NCBI GenBank assembly: GCA_019459455.1
Contig: JAIBEX010000011.1
Span: forward strand, 106,749 to 170,748
Origin: Weeksellaceae bacterium
Lineage (GTDB): Bacteria; Bacteroidota; Bacteroidia; Flavobacteriales; Weeksellaceae
Length of the DNA stretch: 64,000 nt
Direction of reading: 5' to 3'
Positions 41,624-52,100 of this stretch are shown here, piece by piece. The notes under the pieces were generated by a model, which ran no database searches, was not told the origin of the DNA, and saw only the letters and a list, made by a program, of their open reading frames with translations. Each line of letters begins with the position of its first letter. Position 1 is the first letter of the stretch. A program made the translations under genes and the position numbers.

Positions 41624-42823
41624 TCATGCGATTTCAACGCGGGAGAGACAGTCCTTTATCCTCTTCATTGCCTCCCTAAGGTTTTCCTCGGAAGCTGCAT
41701 AGGAAAAACGAAGGCACTCTGGGTTGCCGAAGGATACCCCGCCTACTGATCCTACTTGGGCATTCTCAAGTAAAAACATGGAAAGGTCATCCGCGTTTTC
41801 AATTTTTTGCCCGTCCAGTGTTTTGCCGATGTAGAATGACACATCCGGAAAAAGGTAGAAGGCCGCCTTTGGCAGCAGTACTTTGAAACCCGGGATTTCT
41901 TTCGTTAATTCATAAAAGAGATCCCTTCTTTTTTTGAATTCGTCAATCATAAATCGATATTTTGAAGGATCGGTTTGCAGTGCAGTTATGGAGGCGCGCT
42001 GTGCCACCGTATTGGCTCCGCTGGTCATCTGGCCCTGCACCTTGTCACAGGCTTTCGCAAGCCATTCCGGGCAGGCGGAATAGCCGATTCGCCAGCCCGT
42101 CATCGCAAAGCCCTTGGACATTCCGTTAATCACCGCAACCTGTTCGTAAATTTCCGGAAATGCCGCGATGGACCTTGTGGAGGTCTCATAATTTATATAT
42201 TCATAGATTTCATCGGAAATCACAGTTACATGAGGGTGCTTTGCGATGACTGCGGCCAGGGATTTCAGTTCATCGTAGGTATAATAACTTCCGGATGGAT
42301 TACAGGGCGAACTGTACAGAATCGCTTTTGTTCGGGGTGTTATGGCCTCCTGGAGCTGTTCCGCAGTAATCTTGAAGTCATTGGTATAAGAAGTATTGAT
42401 GATTACAGAGGTACCGCCCATCATCTTCACCATCTCGTCATAGCTGACCCAAAACGGTGCGGGCAGGATCACTTCATCCCCGTCGTTCAGCAGTGCTGCC
42501 AGTACGTTCAGGATGGCCTGTTTTGCCCCGTTTGATACGCAAATCTGATTGGGTTGGTATGTTAAGCCGTTGTCCCGTTTCAATTTGTGCACAATTGCTT
42601 CCCTAAGTTCAATAAATCCTGTCACAGGCGAGTAGTGGCTGTAGTTCTGGTCTATCGCTTCATGCGCGGCCTGTTTTATATTGTCCGGAACATCAAAATC
42701 AGGTTCGCCCAGAGTAAGACTGATGACGTCTATACCCTGTGCGCGCATCTCACGGGCTTTGTTGCTCATTACAAATGTCTGGGAATATCCAAGTCTTTTA
42801 ATTCGGTCTGAAAGTCTATCCAT
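41624..42823 (-). CDS. Class I/II aminotransferase (aspartate-aminotransferase type)
   Basis: 399 residues, fold-type I PLP enzyme. PLP lysine K237 in GMSKGFAMTGWRIGYSA, the SSPCNPSGS asparagine motif near 171-179, and the DEIYEYINY aspartate near 204. The length and N-terminal LTLGEPDFDVP place it in the bacterial aspartate/prephenate aminotransferase subgroup (AspC/AAT-I). Exact amino-acid specificity cannot be read. Confidence 0.92.
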   Translation of the reverse strand: MDRLSDRIKRLGYSQTFVMSNKAREMRAQGIDVISLTLGEPDFDVPDNIKQAAHEAIDQNYSHYSPVTGFIELREAIVHKLKRDNGLTYQPNQICVSNGAKQAILNVLAALLNDGDEVILPAPFWVSYDEMVKMMGGTSVIINTSYTNDFKITAEQLQEAITPRTKAILYSSPCNPSGSYYTYDELKSLAAVIAKHPHVTVISDEIYEYINYETSTRSIAAFPEIYEQVAVINGMSKGFAMTGWRIGYSACPEWLAKACDKVQGQMTSGANTVAQRASITALQTDPSKYRFMIDEFKKRRDLFYELTKEIPGFKVLLPKAAFYLFPDVSFYIGKTLDGQKIENADDLSMFLLENAQVGSVGGVSFGNPECLRFSYAASEENLREAMKRIKDCLSRVEIA

Positions 42824-42842
42824 AGTGAAATTGTCAATATTA

Positions 42843-42850
42843 CAAAGATA
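42843..42850 (-). promoter_or_regulatory. -7 element of the aminotransferase gene
   Basis: The reverse strand reads TATCTTTG (TAnnTTTG), about 20 bp before the ATG at 42823. No clear -33. Confidence 0.5.
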
Positions 42851-42865
42851 TGGTTTAGAAATTAT

Positions 42866-42896
42866 TTTGACAGTAGAGAAAGGAAAAGTATTTTTG
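42866..42896 (+). promoter_or_regulatory. Promoter of rsmG
   Basis: TTTG (42866-42869), 19 bp, TATTTTTG (42889-42896), then the ATG 18 bp downstream. One of the best -33/-7 pairs in the window. Confidence 0.65.
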
Positions 42897-42913
42897 TACG
42901 AAGAATAAAAAAG

Positions 42914-43549
42914 ATGCCTGCAGATTTAATTTTAAAGTACTTTCCGGAGATTACCGAAACCCAGAAAAACCAGTTTGATGCACTGCAAAACCTTTACACG
43001 GAATGGAATGAAAAGATCAATGTAATTTCACGAAAGGATCTCGATTCGCTTTATGAAAAACACATCCTTCATTCGCTAGGCATTGCCAAAGTGCTCCGGT
43101 TTTCGCCGGGTACGAAGGTGCTCGACATCGGGACCGGTGGAGGCTTCCCCGGGATTCCGTTGGCCATTCTATTTCCGGAGGCACAATTTACTTTAATCGA
43201 CAGCATTGGCAAGAAGATCACTGTCGTTCGGGCGGTTGCTGAAGGAATAGACCTCCAGAACGTAACCGCTGTGCATGAACGGGCGGAAAAACTTAAAGAA
43301 AAATTTCATTTCGTGGTAAGCCGCGCTGTTACGCAAATGCCGGAATTCCTGAGGTGGCTGCATGGAAAATTTGAAAAGGAGCAGTTTAACGAAAAACACA
43401 ACGGCTTGCTGTACCTAAAGGGGGGCGACCTGGGCGAGGAGCTTGCGGGTCTGCGCTGTGAGATTTATGAACTTAAAAATCACTTTACGGAGGAGTTTTT
43501 CGACACGAAAAAAGTGGTATATTTATCCAAAGGGAACTTTAAATCGTAA
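42914..43549 (+). CDS. rsmG: 16S rRNA (guanine-527-N7) methyltransferase
   Basis: 211 residues. N-terminal FDALQNLYTEWNEKINVISRKD and LYEKHILHSLGIAK are RsmG signatures, and motif I VLDIGTGGGFPGIPLAIL lies near 69-86. It methylates G527 of 16S rRNA, and its loss gives low-level streptomycin resistance. Divergent from the aminotransferase. Confidence 0.95.
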   Translation: MPADLILKYFPEITETQKNQFDALQNLYTEWNEKINVISRKDLDSLYEKHILHSLGIAKVLRFSPGTKVLDIGTGGGFPGIPLAILFPEAQFTLIDSIGKKITVVRAVAEGIDLQNVTAVHERAEKLKEKFHFVVSRAVTQMPEFLRWLHGKFEKEQFNEKHNGLLYLKGGDLGEELAGLRCEIYELKNHFTEEFFDTKKVVYLSKGNFKS

Positions 43550-43594
43550 GCTTCTGGCAATGTTCCCATCAACTAAAGAAAAAACACCCGCACT

Positions 43595-46312
43595 TTGCAG
43601 TTTTTAAATAAGATTTTCACGGAACTACTCATTCAAAACCCTGATTTATCGGGGTTTAACATTGTCCTGCCAGGAAAGAGACCGGTGGTGTTCATTAAAC
43701 GGATCCTTGCAGAGAAAGGCTATTCGGGGTTTCTCCCTACTTTTTACACGATTGAAGATCTGATTCTGGAAATATCAGGTAAGCAGAAACTGCAGGGAAT
43801 TGCACTCTGGTTATTTGCGTTTGAAGTATATTCCGGCCTTAACCTGACTCCGAAGGATGATTTTTCAGGCTTTGTGAAATGGTTTCCCACCATACTGAAA
43901 GATTGGGATGACATCCTGAAGTTTGCGGACAGTGACGAAGCAGTACTTCAGTATATGTTCGATGAAGAAAGGATCAAGGACTGGGCCCAGAATCTGGGTG
44001 AGGAGGATGCCGAGGTTCCGCGGAAGAAATACCTGAAGTTCTGGCGCAACATGAACGTGTATCTTCCAGTTTTGAAAAAGCGTCTTAAGGAAAGAAACTG
44101 GGCAACTTCCGGGATGATCCACGAGGAGGTGCGGCAAAAAGTGGACGCGTTTGTAAAACTTACGGATAAAAACTTTGTCTTCTGTGGGTTCAACGCTTTT
44201 ACGAAGGTTGAAGAAAAACTCTTGCGCGGCCTGCTGCAATGGGACAGGGCTCAGGTATACTTCCAGGCTGATGAATACTATATGAACGATGAACGGCAGG
44301 AGGCAGGTAAATTTCTGAGGGAACACCGGAAGTGGAAAGAATTCAACCTTAACCGCGAATTTAAATGGATAGAAAATGATTTCGCGAAGCCGAAGAACAT
44401 AAAAGTGTATGAAGTCTCGGGAAATATTTCCCAGACCAAAATGCTGCCCGGAATCCTGGAGCAGCTGAAGGTGAGCGGCTGCGGCGACCTTTCCGATACC
44501 TCCGTCGTGTTACTGGATGAAAACCTGCTGCCCGCGGCACTGGATGCGCTGAGCGGTTTGGAAAACCTGAACATTACCATGGGTTTTCCCCTGAAAAACC
44601 TCGGTTTCAGCAATGCGGTGAAGCACCTGTTTCATGTGCACAAGCAGTTGGAAAAAAAAGCAGGCTCTTACTATTACAATGATGTGCTGTCTGTCCTGGA
44701 AGAACTTCCCAACGGTGAGCAGGACCTCGAAATCATCACCCGGTTCAAATCGTTCATCGAGGAAAAAAACATTGTTTACCTGTCAAAAAAACTGCTTACG
44801 GAACAATTGGGAAATCTTTCGTATTTCCAGCTCTTCCTGGTTCCAGAAAACCTCCTGATTTTTCTGGATCAGGTCATTCATTTCTGTTTCAAATTAAAAT
44901 TTAATGATCTGGATGATATACAGTATGAAAATATCGCCCATTTTGAACGGTCGTTCAGGATCATCCGAAATCAGCTGGCTCCTTATCACTTTGAAATCCG
45001 GATGGAAACACTGGAGGTTCTCATAAACCAGCTCGTGAACTCGGAGTCTATTGACTTTCAGGGGGAGCCCTTGCAGGGCTTACAGGTCATGGGTCTTTTG
45101 GAAACCAGACTTCTGAACTTTAAAAATATCATCATGCTTTCAGTGAATGAAGGTAAACTGCCGCTCGGGAACACGCAGAATTCCTACCTGCCGTTCGATG
45201 TTCGGGCACATTTTGACCTTCATACTTTTCTGGAAAACGACAGCATCTATGCCTACCATTTTTACCGCCTGCTGCAGGATGCGGAAAATGTACACCTTCT
45301 TTTCAACGCGCTAAGTTCGGGCGTAAACACCGGGGAAAAAAGCAGGTTCCTTACCCAAATGGAATTTGAAGACCGGTTTCATACCATGGAACATGTCGTT
45401 ATTGAAAATGCGTCGGAACCGATGAGTCAGCGTCCGGTCACCATCGAAAAGACGCCGGCGGTGCTGCAGGAACTTGAAGAATGGAAGAAGAGGGTATCGG
45501 CAACGCACCTTACCGGTTACCTTTACAATCCTCTGGATTTTTATCTGACGAAAGTTTTAAAGGCCAGGGAAACCAGCCAGATTGAGGAGGAACTTTCGGT
45601 AATGAACTATGGAAATCTCGTTCATTATGCGCTTCAAGTTATTTATGAAAAGTATGAAGGTAATATATTATCAGAAAGTGATTTATCAATATGTGACGAA
45701 ATTTTACATGAAGCTATTAACCGTTCAATTGCCCAACTGAACCATCAGCCGGAATTCTATGAAAGAGGGATGAATTTTATTCACAAATCAGTGGCGTTCC
45801 GCGCAGTGAAAAAGATTATTCAGCATGACCGGGAACTGGTAAGAAACGGACACCAGTTGAAGATTCTGGCACTGGAACACCGGTTTGAAAATGTGGATTT
45901 TTATCTGGATGATGAAGGTAAAGACCAAATATCTTTTTACGGATTCATTGACAGGATCGACGAACTGGACGGCACGCTTAGAATAATCGATTACAAAACC
46001 GGAAAAACGAAAGACCTTAAAGTCTCCATTGACGAAAAGAACAGGGATGAATATCTATTCAGCGATTCCAAAAAGCAGGCTCTTCAACTCTGCATCTACA
46101 ACTATGTGGTCCAAAACCTTCCCGAATTTAAAGGTAAAAACATAGAGACCGGCATCTGGAGTTTCGCTGAGGTCAACAAAGGCGTAGTGAAACTTGAATT
46201 TGCCAAGGGAGACTTAGCGGACGCCATGGTTTCCGTTAAAAATCTTATTCTTGAGATTCTTAACCCTGAAATACCCTTTACTGAAAAGGTGCAGGAGTTT
46301 TATGAGGTCTGA
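43595..46312 (+). CDS. AddB-like PD-(D/E)XK nuclease of double-strand break repair
   Basis: 905 residues. The start codon is TTG at 43595 (QFLNKIFTELLIQNPDLS). No ATG or GTG is in frame nearby, and this N-terminus is the usual one of flavobacterial homologues. An inactivated helicase-like body (NIVLPGKRPVVFIKRILAE near 20-40) leads to a C-terminal RecB-like nuclease domain: IDYKTGKTKDL near 803-813 carries the D..K core, with QALQLCIYNYVV downstream. No addA is adjacent. The nuclease motifs look intact. Confidence 0.87.
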   Translation: MQFLNKIFTELLIQNPDLSGFNIVLPGKRPVVFIKRILAEKGYSGFLPTFYTIEDLILEISGKQKLQGIALWLFAFEVYSGLNLTPKDDFSGFVKWFPTILKDWDDILKFADSDEAVLQYMFDEERIKDWAQNLGEEDAEVPRKKYLKFWRNMNVYLPVLKKRLKERNWATSGMIHEEVRQKVDAFVKLTDKNFVFCGFNAFTKVEEKLLRGLLQWDRAQVYFQADEYYMNDERQEAGKFLREHRKWKEFNLNREFKWIENDFAKPKNIKVYEVSGNISQTKMLPGILEQLKVSGCGDLSDTSVVLLDENLLPAALDALSGLENLNITMGFPLKNLGFSNAVKHLFHVHKQLEKKAGSYYYNDVLSVLEELPNGEQDLEIITRFKSFIEEKNIVYLSKKLLTEQLGNLSYFQLFLVPENLLIFLDQVIHFCFKLKFNDLDDIQYENIAHFERSFRIIRNQLAPYHFEIRMETLEVLINQLVNSESIDFQGEPLQGLQVMGLLETRLLNFKNIIMLSVNEGKLPLGNTQNSYLPFDVRAHFDLHTFLENDSIYAYHFYRLLQDAENVHLLFNALSSGVNTGEKSRFLTQMEFEDRFHTMEHVVIENASEPMSQRPVTIEKTPAVLQELEEWKKRVSATHLTGYLYNPLDFYLTKVLKARETSQIEEELSVMNYGNLVHYALQVIYEKYEGNILSESDLSICDEILHEAINRSIAQLNHQPEFYERGMNFIHKSVAFRAVKKIIQHDRELVRNGHQLKILALEHRFENVDFYLDDEGKDQISFYGFIDRIDELDGTLRIIDYKTGKTKDLKVSIDEKNRDEYLFSDSKKQALQLCIYNYVVQNLPEFKGKNIETGIWSFAEVNKGVVKLEFAKGDLADAMVSVKNLILEILNPEIPFTEKVQEFYEV

Positions 46313-46316
46313 CGCG

Positions 46317-47927
46317 TTACTTTTTGATTAGTTTCCGGATGTATGTATTTTTTTCCGTCCGGATTTTCAGTATATAAACACCGGATGAAAGACTGCTGAC
46401 GTTGGTACTGTTGCCGCTAAGTTGCTGCACGTAAATGAGCCTTCCCAGGAGGTCATAAACTGCAACGGTTTTCACTTTTTCAAAGGTCCTGAAATATACC
46501 AGGTCTGATGCGGGATTTGGGTAGATGAGAAAAGCATCAATATGATTGCTGTGGGCAGCACTCAAAAAAGACTGCACCGCATTTCCAAAGTTTAAAATTC
46601 CGTAACCGATCTGGACATTGGTATTGGGATACAGAGAGGCGGTCTGTCGTAGGGTATTTCTTATTGTTTCGCGGGAAGTTCCCGGTATCGTAGCCTGGAG
46701 CAGACAGGCAACACCTCCCGTTGCCAGGGGAGTGGAGAGTGATGTCCCACTGGAAGAGGTCGCTGTGTTATTAAAGACGGTTGCTGTGGCAGATCCACGT
46801 GCACTGGCGTCCGGTTTTACAATTCCAAGTGCATTTGGTCCATAGGAAGAGAACGGGGATGGATTTCCGCCCGCATCCACTGAACCTACCGTAAACACTT
46901 TAGCGTTATCCGCCGGTGTCCCGATGTAATGCCAGGGCAGCGTACCCGAATTTCCAGCCGCCGAAAGCACGAAGATCCCTTTTTCTGTTGCGATTTGTGC
47001 CCCTCTCGCGATAAAGGAGGTCGTTCCGTTCATATCCGCATAGGTATAACTGTATCTTGGATCATCAAAAGTCGTATATCCAAGGGAAGAATTTATGATA
47101 TCCACCCCTTTGCGGTCGGCCTCTTCAGCGGCTTCAATCCAGTAAAGTTCCTCTTCCGGAATTTCCACAGCCGCATCTTCGGTTGCATAGAGATAAAAAT
47201 CAGCATCCGGCGCCGATCCAACGAACACATTGTCAATATATCCGCCAATTACCCCAAGAACGTAGGAACCGTGTGAATTAAGCGCGGTGTTGTAGATGTC
47301 GGTATTTTTCTGAATGAAATTATAGCCACCCTTTATTTTGTTATTGGTCCAAAGTCTTTGGTAGGCAGAACCGGTATTAACAGTGGGAAATCCGGTATCG
47401 ATCACAGCAATGGTTATGCCGGTTCCGGTATAACCCGCAATGTGGAGGTTGCGGAGGTTGATTTGCTCGATCTGGGCGAGTGCTGTTCCGTAGTTGAAGT
47501 TCACAAGTGCCGCCTTTCCCATAAGTTCAAATTTGTTCTTATGCTGCGGTTGGTTTTTTAAATCGGCACCGCTGTTTTTTGCAAAACTTTCCACACTCTG
47601 AACGTAGGGCTGGGCCTGAAGCTGAGAAATTTGGGCAGGGGTGGCCAATACAGCAACTCCGTTCAGCCATTTTGAATAATCCGTAACCATAAAACCTAAA
47701 TTCTGGATATTCTGGACAAATGTTGGTTCTATAGGCGCGTCCTGGTCATTCAGCGGAATTCCCAGTGCAATACGTCTGTTCAGGGACTTTTGGCTCAGTT
47801 CGGACAGGGGATTGGCGTAAAAGGCCGCCTTGTTTGGCTTGTCATTAAAATAGACAAAAACCAGTTCAGTTTGCGCCGAAACAGCGGTGAACAGAAGTAC
47901 GAAGAGGACGAGGGTAAACTTTCTCAT
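46317..47927 (-). CDS. T9SS-exported subtilisin-like serine peptidase
   Basis: 536 residues with a signal peptide (about 1-18). Catalytic triad D177 (AVIDTGFP), H219 (NSHGSYVLG) and S396 (SSGTSLSTP), with oxyanion N326 (SAAGNSG). An N-terminal propeptide-like region covers 20-150. The last 80 residues (DAFLIYPNPASDLVYFRT to YIRKLIKK) are a T9SS type A signal, so the enzyme is secreted and surface-bound. Convergent with the AddB-like gene, with only 4 bp between stop codons. Confidence 0.94.
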   Translation of the reverse strand: MRKFTLVLFVLLFTAVSAQTELVFVYFNDKPNKAAFYANPLSELSQKSLNRRIALGIPLNDQDAPIEPTFVQNIQNLGFMVTDYSKWLNGVAVLATPAQISQLQAQPYVQSVESFAKNSGADLKNQPQHKNKFELMGKAALVNFNYGTALAQIEQINLRNLHIAGYTGTGITIAVIDTGFPTVNTGSAYQRLWTNNKIKGGYNFIQKNTDIYNTALNSHGSYVLGVIGGYIDNVFVGSAPDADFYLYATEDAAVEIPEEELYWIEAAEEADRKGVDIINSSLGYTTFDDPRYSYTYADMNGTTSFIARGAQIATEKGIFVLSAAGNSGTLPWHYIGTPADNAKVFTVGSVDAGGNPSPFSSYGPNALGIVKPDASARGSATATVFNNTATSSSGTSLSTPLATGGVACLLQATIPGTSRETIRNTLRQTASLYPNTNVQIGYGILNFGNAVQSFLSAAHSNHIDAFLIYPNPASDLVYFRTFEKVKTVAVYDLLGRLIYVQQLSGNSTNVSSLSSGVYILKIRTEKNTYIRKLIKK

Positions 47928-47952
47928 AAATTTCTGTAAATGTTTAAATATA

Positions 47953-47964
47953 TGTAAATTTACA
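47953..47964. promoter_or_regulatory. Palindrome containing -7-like elements in both directions
   Basis: TGTAAATTTACA is a perfect 12-bp palindrome between the divergent subtilase (start 47927) and DegT (start 47982) genes. Its core TAAATTTA differs from TAnnTTTG by one base on each strand and is at a suitable distance from both start codons. It may be a shared promoter core or an operator. Confidence 0.4.
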
Positions 47965-47981
47965 ACTTATTGTAAACGGTT

Positions 47982-49106
47982 ATGAAAAAAATTCAGATGG
48001 TTGATCTGCAGACGCAGTATTTCAAGATAAAGAGTGAAGTGGACAATGCGGTGCTTAATGTGATGGAATCGGCAGCCTTCATTAACGGGCCTGAAGTAAA
48101 GTCCTTTCAGACCGAACTGGAAAATTATCTGAATGTTAAACACGTAATTCCCTGTGCGAACGGTACAGATGCACTTCAGATTGCATTGATGGCTCTTAAT
48201 TTACAGGAAGGTGATGAGGTTATTACTGCAGATTTCACCTTTGCAGCCACCGTGGAGGTCATTCACCTTTTAAAACTTAAATCGGTTTTGGTTGATGTAG
48301 ATTATGACACTTTCACGATGGACACCGACAAACTGAGGGCAGCAATAACCCCCAGGACAAAGGCCATAATTCCGGTACATCTTTTCGGACAGTGCGCCAA
48401 TATGGAAGCTGTTTTGGATATTGCAAAAGCACACGGCCTGCACGTGATAGAAGATAATGCCCAGGCGATTGGAGCCGACTTCCTGTTTTCCGACGGTACT
48501 TCCAAAAAAGCCGGTACCATGGGAACGATGGGTACAACCTCATTTTTCCCATCAAAAAACCTGGGCTGTTATGGAGACGGCGGTGCAATTTTCACTGAAG
48601 ATGATGACCTGGCTTATAAACTTCGGGGTATTGTAAACCACGGCATGTACGAAAGATACTACCATGACGAAGTGGGAGTAAACTCCCGTCTGGACAGCAT
48701 ACAGGCTACTGTTTTAAGAAAAAAACTTCCATTACTTGACGGATATAACGAGGCCAGGAGAAAAGCTGCCGATTATTACGATGAGGCTTTCGCAAGCAAC
48801 CCAAACATATTAACCCCCAAAAGGGCAGAGAATTCCACGCACGTTTTTCACCAGTACACACTCCGGATCCTGAACGGCAAGCGTAACGGGTTGCAGCAGT
48901 TCCTAAGTGAAAAAGAGATTCCTGCCATGATTTATTATCCGGTAGCCTTAAGAAAGCAAAAGGCATACTATCAGGACAGCGATCCCAAAGATTTCCAAAA
49001 TACCGACAAGCTTCTGGAGCAGGTAATCTCATTGCCGATTCATACGGAACTGGATGAGGAACAGCTTAAATTCATTACAGATGCGGTGCTGGATTTCATG
49101 AAGTAA
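47982..49106 (+). CDS. DegT/DnrJ/EryC1/StrS-family aminotransferase
   Basis: 374 residues. PLP lysine K192 in FFPSKNLGCYGDGG, and PVHLFGQCANMEAV, VIEDNAQAIGA and HGMYERYYHDEVGVNSRLDSIQA are family signatures. These enzymes transaminate nucleotide-linked keto sugars to make amino sugars for surface glycans. It is 91 bp upstream of the kinase that opens the polysaccharide-type operon, so it could supply that system. Confidence 0.93.
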   Translation: MKKIQMVDLQTQYFKIKSEVDNAVLNVMESAAFINGPEVKSFQTELENYLNVKHVIPCANGTDALQIALMALNLQEGDEVITADFTFAATVEVIHLLKLKSVLVDVDYDTFTMDTDKLRAAITPRTKAIIPVHLFGQCANMEAVLDIAKAHGLHVIEDNAQAIGADFLFSDGTSKKAGTMGTMGTTSFFPSKNLGCYGDGGAIFTEDDDLAYKLRGIVNHGMYERYYHDEVGVNSRLDSIQATVLRKKLPLLDGYNEARRKAADYYDEAFASNPNILTPKRAENSTHVFHQYTLRILNGKRNGLQQFLSEKEIPAMIYYPVALRKQKAYYQDSDPKDFQNTDKLLEQVISLPIHTELDEEQLKFITDAVLDFMK

Positions 49107-49197
49107 TACTGGATGCGTTCTTAGTACGGAGGACATAAAATTATCAACAAACATTAACAAAAATGAATCTAAATCCCGAATTATAACAGGAGATTTT

Positions 49198-52100
49198 ATG
49201 AAAAAAACGACCAATCAGACCCTTACGAATCCATTGCCTGTTCCCGAACATGAAGAAGAACGGATTAAACAACTGGAATTCTTTGATCTTTTACATTTGG
49301 GAAAGGATCCTGACCTCGATGTATTTGCAGAGACTGCATGTCTGGTTGCGGATTGTCCTGCTTCACTCATCGCCATGATGGAACGGGAGACCCAGACCAT
49401 CCAAAGTTGCGTAGGTCTTTCCTTCGATTTCGTGGACCGAAAGGACACCGTTTGTCAGTATGCCATCGCCAGCGGTGAAATGCTGGTCATAAATGATACC
49501 TTATTGGACTACCGATCCTCGAACAATCCGCTGATTCACGCTGCCGGAATCCGCTTTTACGCCGGAGTTCCGCTTCTGGATGACAAAGGATTGGCGCTTG
49601 GTACTCTCTGCGTGATTGATTACAAGCCCAGGACTTTATCAGACCATCAGGTAGTTTCCCTGAAAAAAATCGGGAAAGCTATTACGACGATGTTAATGAT
49701 GAAGAAAAAAAATCTCCAGGCGGAGTATTTTGAACAGACCTTCAGCGTTACCAATAATTTAATTTGTGTACTGGATAATGAACTGAATATAAAAAGCGTA
49801 AACACTGCTTTTGAACTTGCTGTAGGCGTTAAGCAGGAAGACCTCCGCCACCGGAATTTTCTGGAATCTTTACGGGATCCGGACCCGAAACTGAAAATCC
49901 TGACGGAGCATCTGAAGATTTCAAATGAGGGACTTGAAATTATCACGACTACCGGTACAAATTCCTCAGGAAAAGTAGTGATTGAATGGTTTTTAAAGCA
50001 TAATCAGAGTCAGACCGAGATTTTCTGTTTTGGAAAGAATGTCACTCATCTTATAGAGGAAAAGCAGAAACTTGAAATCTCCGAAAGGCGCTTCCGGAAT
50101 TTTTTCGAAAATGCAATCGGCCTGATGAGTACCCATGATCTGGAAGGTAAAATCCTGTCGGTTAACAAAAAGGGCCGCGAGGTACTGAAATATACAGAGG
50201 AGGAAACCCGAACGCTCAATTTAAGGGATCTTGTTCCAAAGCAAAATTTGCCACTTCTGGAGCAGTATCTTCAGCAAATATCCATAAATAAAGAAGATGT
50301 GGGTACTATGGTATTAACAACCAAAGACGGTGAAGAGGTGTTCTGGATGTATCACAATATGGTGGATACCGATGAGGAAGGAAAGCCTTATGTGGTTAGC
50401 ACCGCCTTAAATGTAACAGAAAAGTTTGCGATGGAAAAGGATCTTCTCTATACAAAAAAGATTCTGGAGCAAACCAGTGCTGCGGCTCAGGTTGGTGGGT
50501 GGGAAGTAAATCTCAAAAAGAATTCGGTGTTCTGGTCAAAGTCGGCCCGAGACATTCTTAAAGTGGACTCTGCATTTAAGCCCGATTTGGAAAATGCCTT
50601 TGGTTTTTATAAGAAAGAAAGCGAAACCAGAGTGCGGTTCCTCTTTGAACGTGCCGTTAATGAGCAAATTCCCTTTGATGAAGAGTTTCAGCTTGTACAA
50701 CATGGTGGAAATACGCTTTGGGTCAGGGTAATTGGAATACCGGAAATGGAAAATGGAAAATGTACCAAGGTTTTTGGTATCATTCAGAATGTCGATGTTT
50801 TTAAGAAAATATATCTTGAACTATCCCGCAAAGAAGCAATGCTGGAGTCCTTTGTAAGTTACGTTCCTGCCGCAGTGGCCATGTTCGATCAGGATCTCCG
50901 TTATCTGGCGGTGAGCAGAGCATGGTTGGCGGAGTTTTCTATGGCAGATCGGGGCATTATAGGTAAAAACCTGTTTGAAGTTTCATCACATATTCCCCGG
51001 CAACGGATAAACATCTATATGGATGCCCTTAAGGGAAAAAGCTACCGTAATGAAAACCTGGCTGTCCAGGTAACAAATAAGGTGGAACTGCAGCATTACA
51101 AACTGGAAATAAGCCCTTGGTATCTGTCGGAGGGAGTAGTGGGAGGGGTTACTGTATCCACAGTAAACATTACGGATACAGTGAAAGCCAATGTTGATCT
51201 GAAAAATGCAAAAGACATGGCCGATTTGGCCAGCAAAGCAAAATCGGAGTTTTTGGCGAATATGAGCCATGAAATCCGCACGCCGCTGAACGGAGTTATC
51301 GGATTCTCTGATCTTTTACTCAAAACGCCACTAAATGAGATGCAAACCCAGTACCTGAACTACATCAATGAATCCGGAGAAAGCCTGCTGAACATCATAA
51401 ACGATATTCTCGATTTTTCAAAGATAGAAGCAGGAAAAATGGAACTGATTATCGACCGGACCAACATCTATGACATGGTAAGCCAGGTATTGAATGTGAT
51501 ACTGTATCAGTCTCAGAAAAAAGAACTGGAGCTGCTTCTTAACATCGAGCAGGGCTTGCCCAGGAATATTCTTTTGGATGAACCCCGTATCAAACAGGTC
51601 CTTATTAACCTTTTGGGTAATGCAGTGAAATTTACAGGACAGGGAGAGATCGAGCTCAAAGTGCAGAAACTTAGGATGACTGCTGAGCATATTACGTTAC
51701 GGTTTGCAGTGAGGGATACAGGAATAGGGATTCCATTGGAAAAGCAGCAGCGTATTTTCGATGCCTTTACGCAGGAAGACAGCTCAGTCAGCAAGAAATA
51801 TGGCGGAACCGGTTTGGGTCTTACGATTTCAAACAATATTCTCAAATATATGGGAAGCAGCCTTACCCTTTCCAGTCAGCCCGAGCAAGGCTCCGTCTTT
51901 TACTTTGACCTGACACTTCCTTACGAGGTTGGTGATGCATCGGAAGAGGGAGATATTGAGGATTTAAACATTGGCCGCGTCCTTATTGTTGATGATAATG
52001 AAAACAACAGGATGATCCTGCAGCATATGCTGGAATACAAAAACATCGAGTCGAAACTTGCGGCTAACGGGATGGAGGCGCTGCAGATCCTTACGGCCGG

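Noticed and set aside
49163..49186. Seven-codon leader peptide (MNLNPEL) before the hybrid kinase
   Set aside because: No attenuator hairpin or amino-acid run accompanies it; short frames like this occur by chance.
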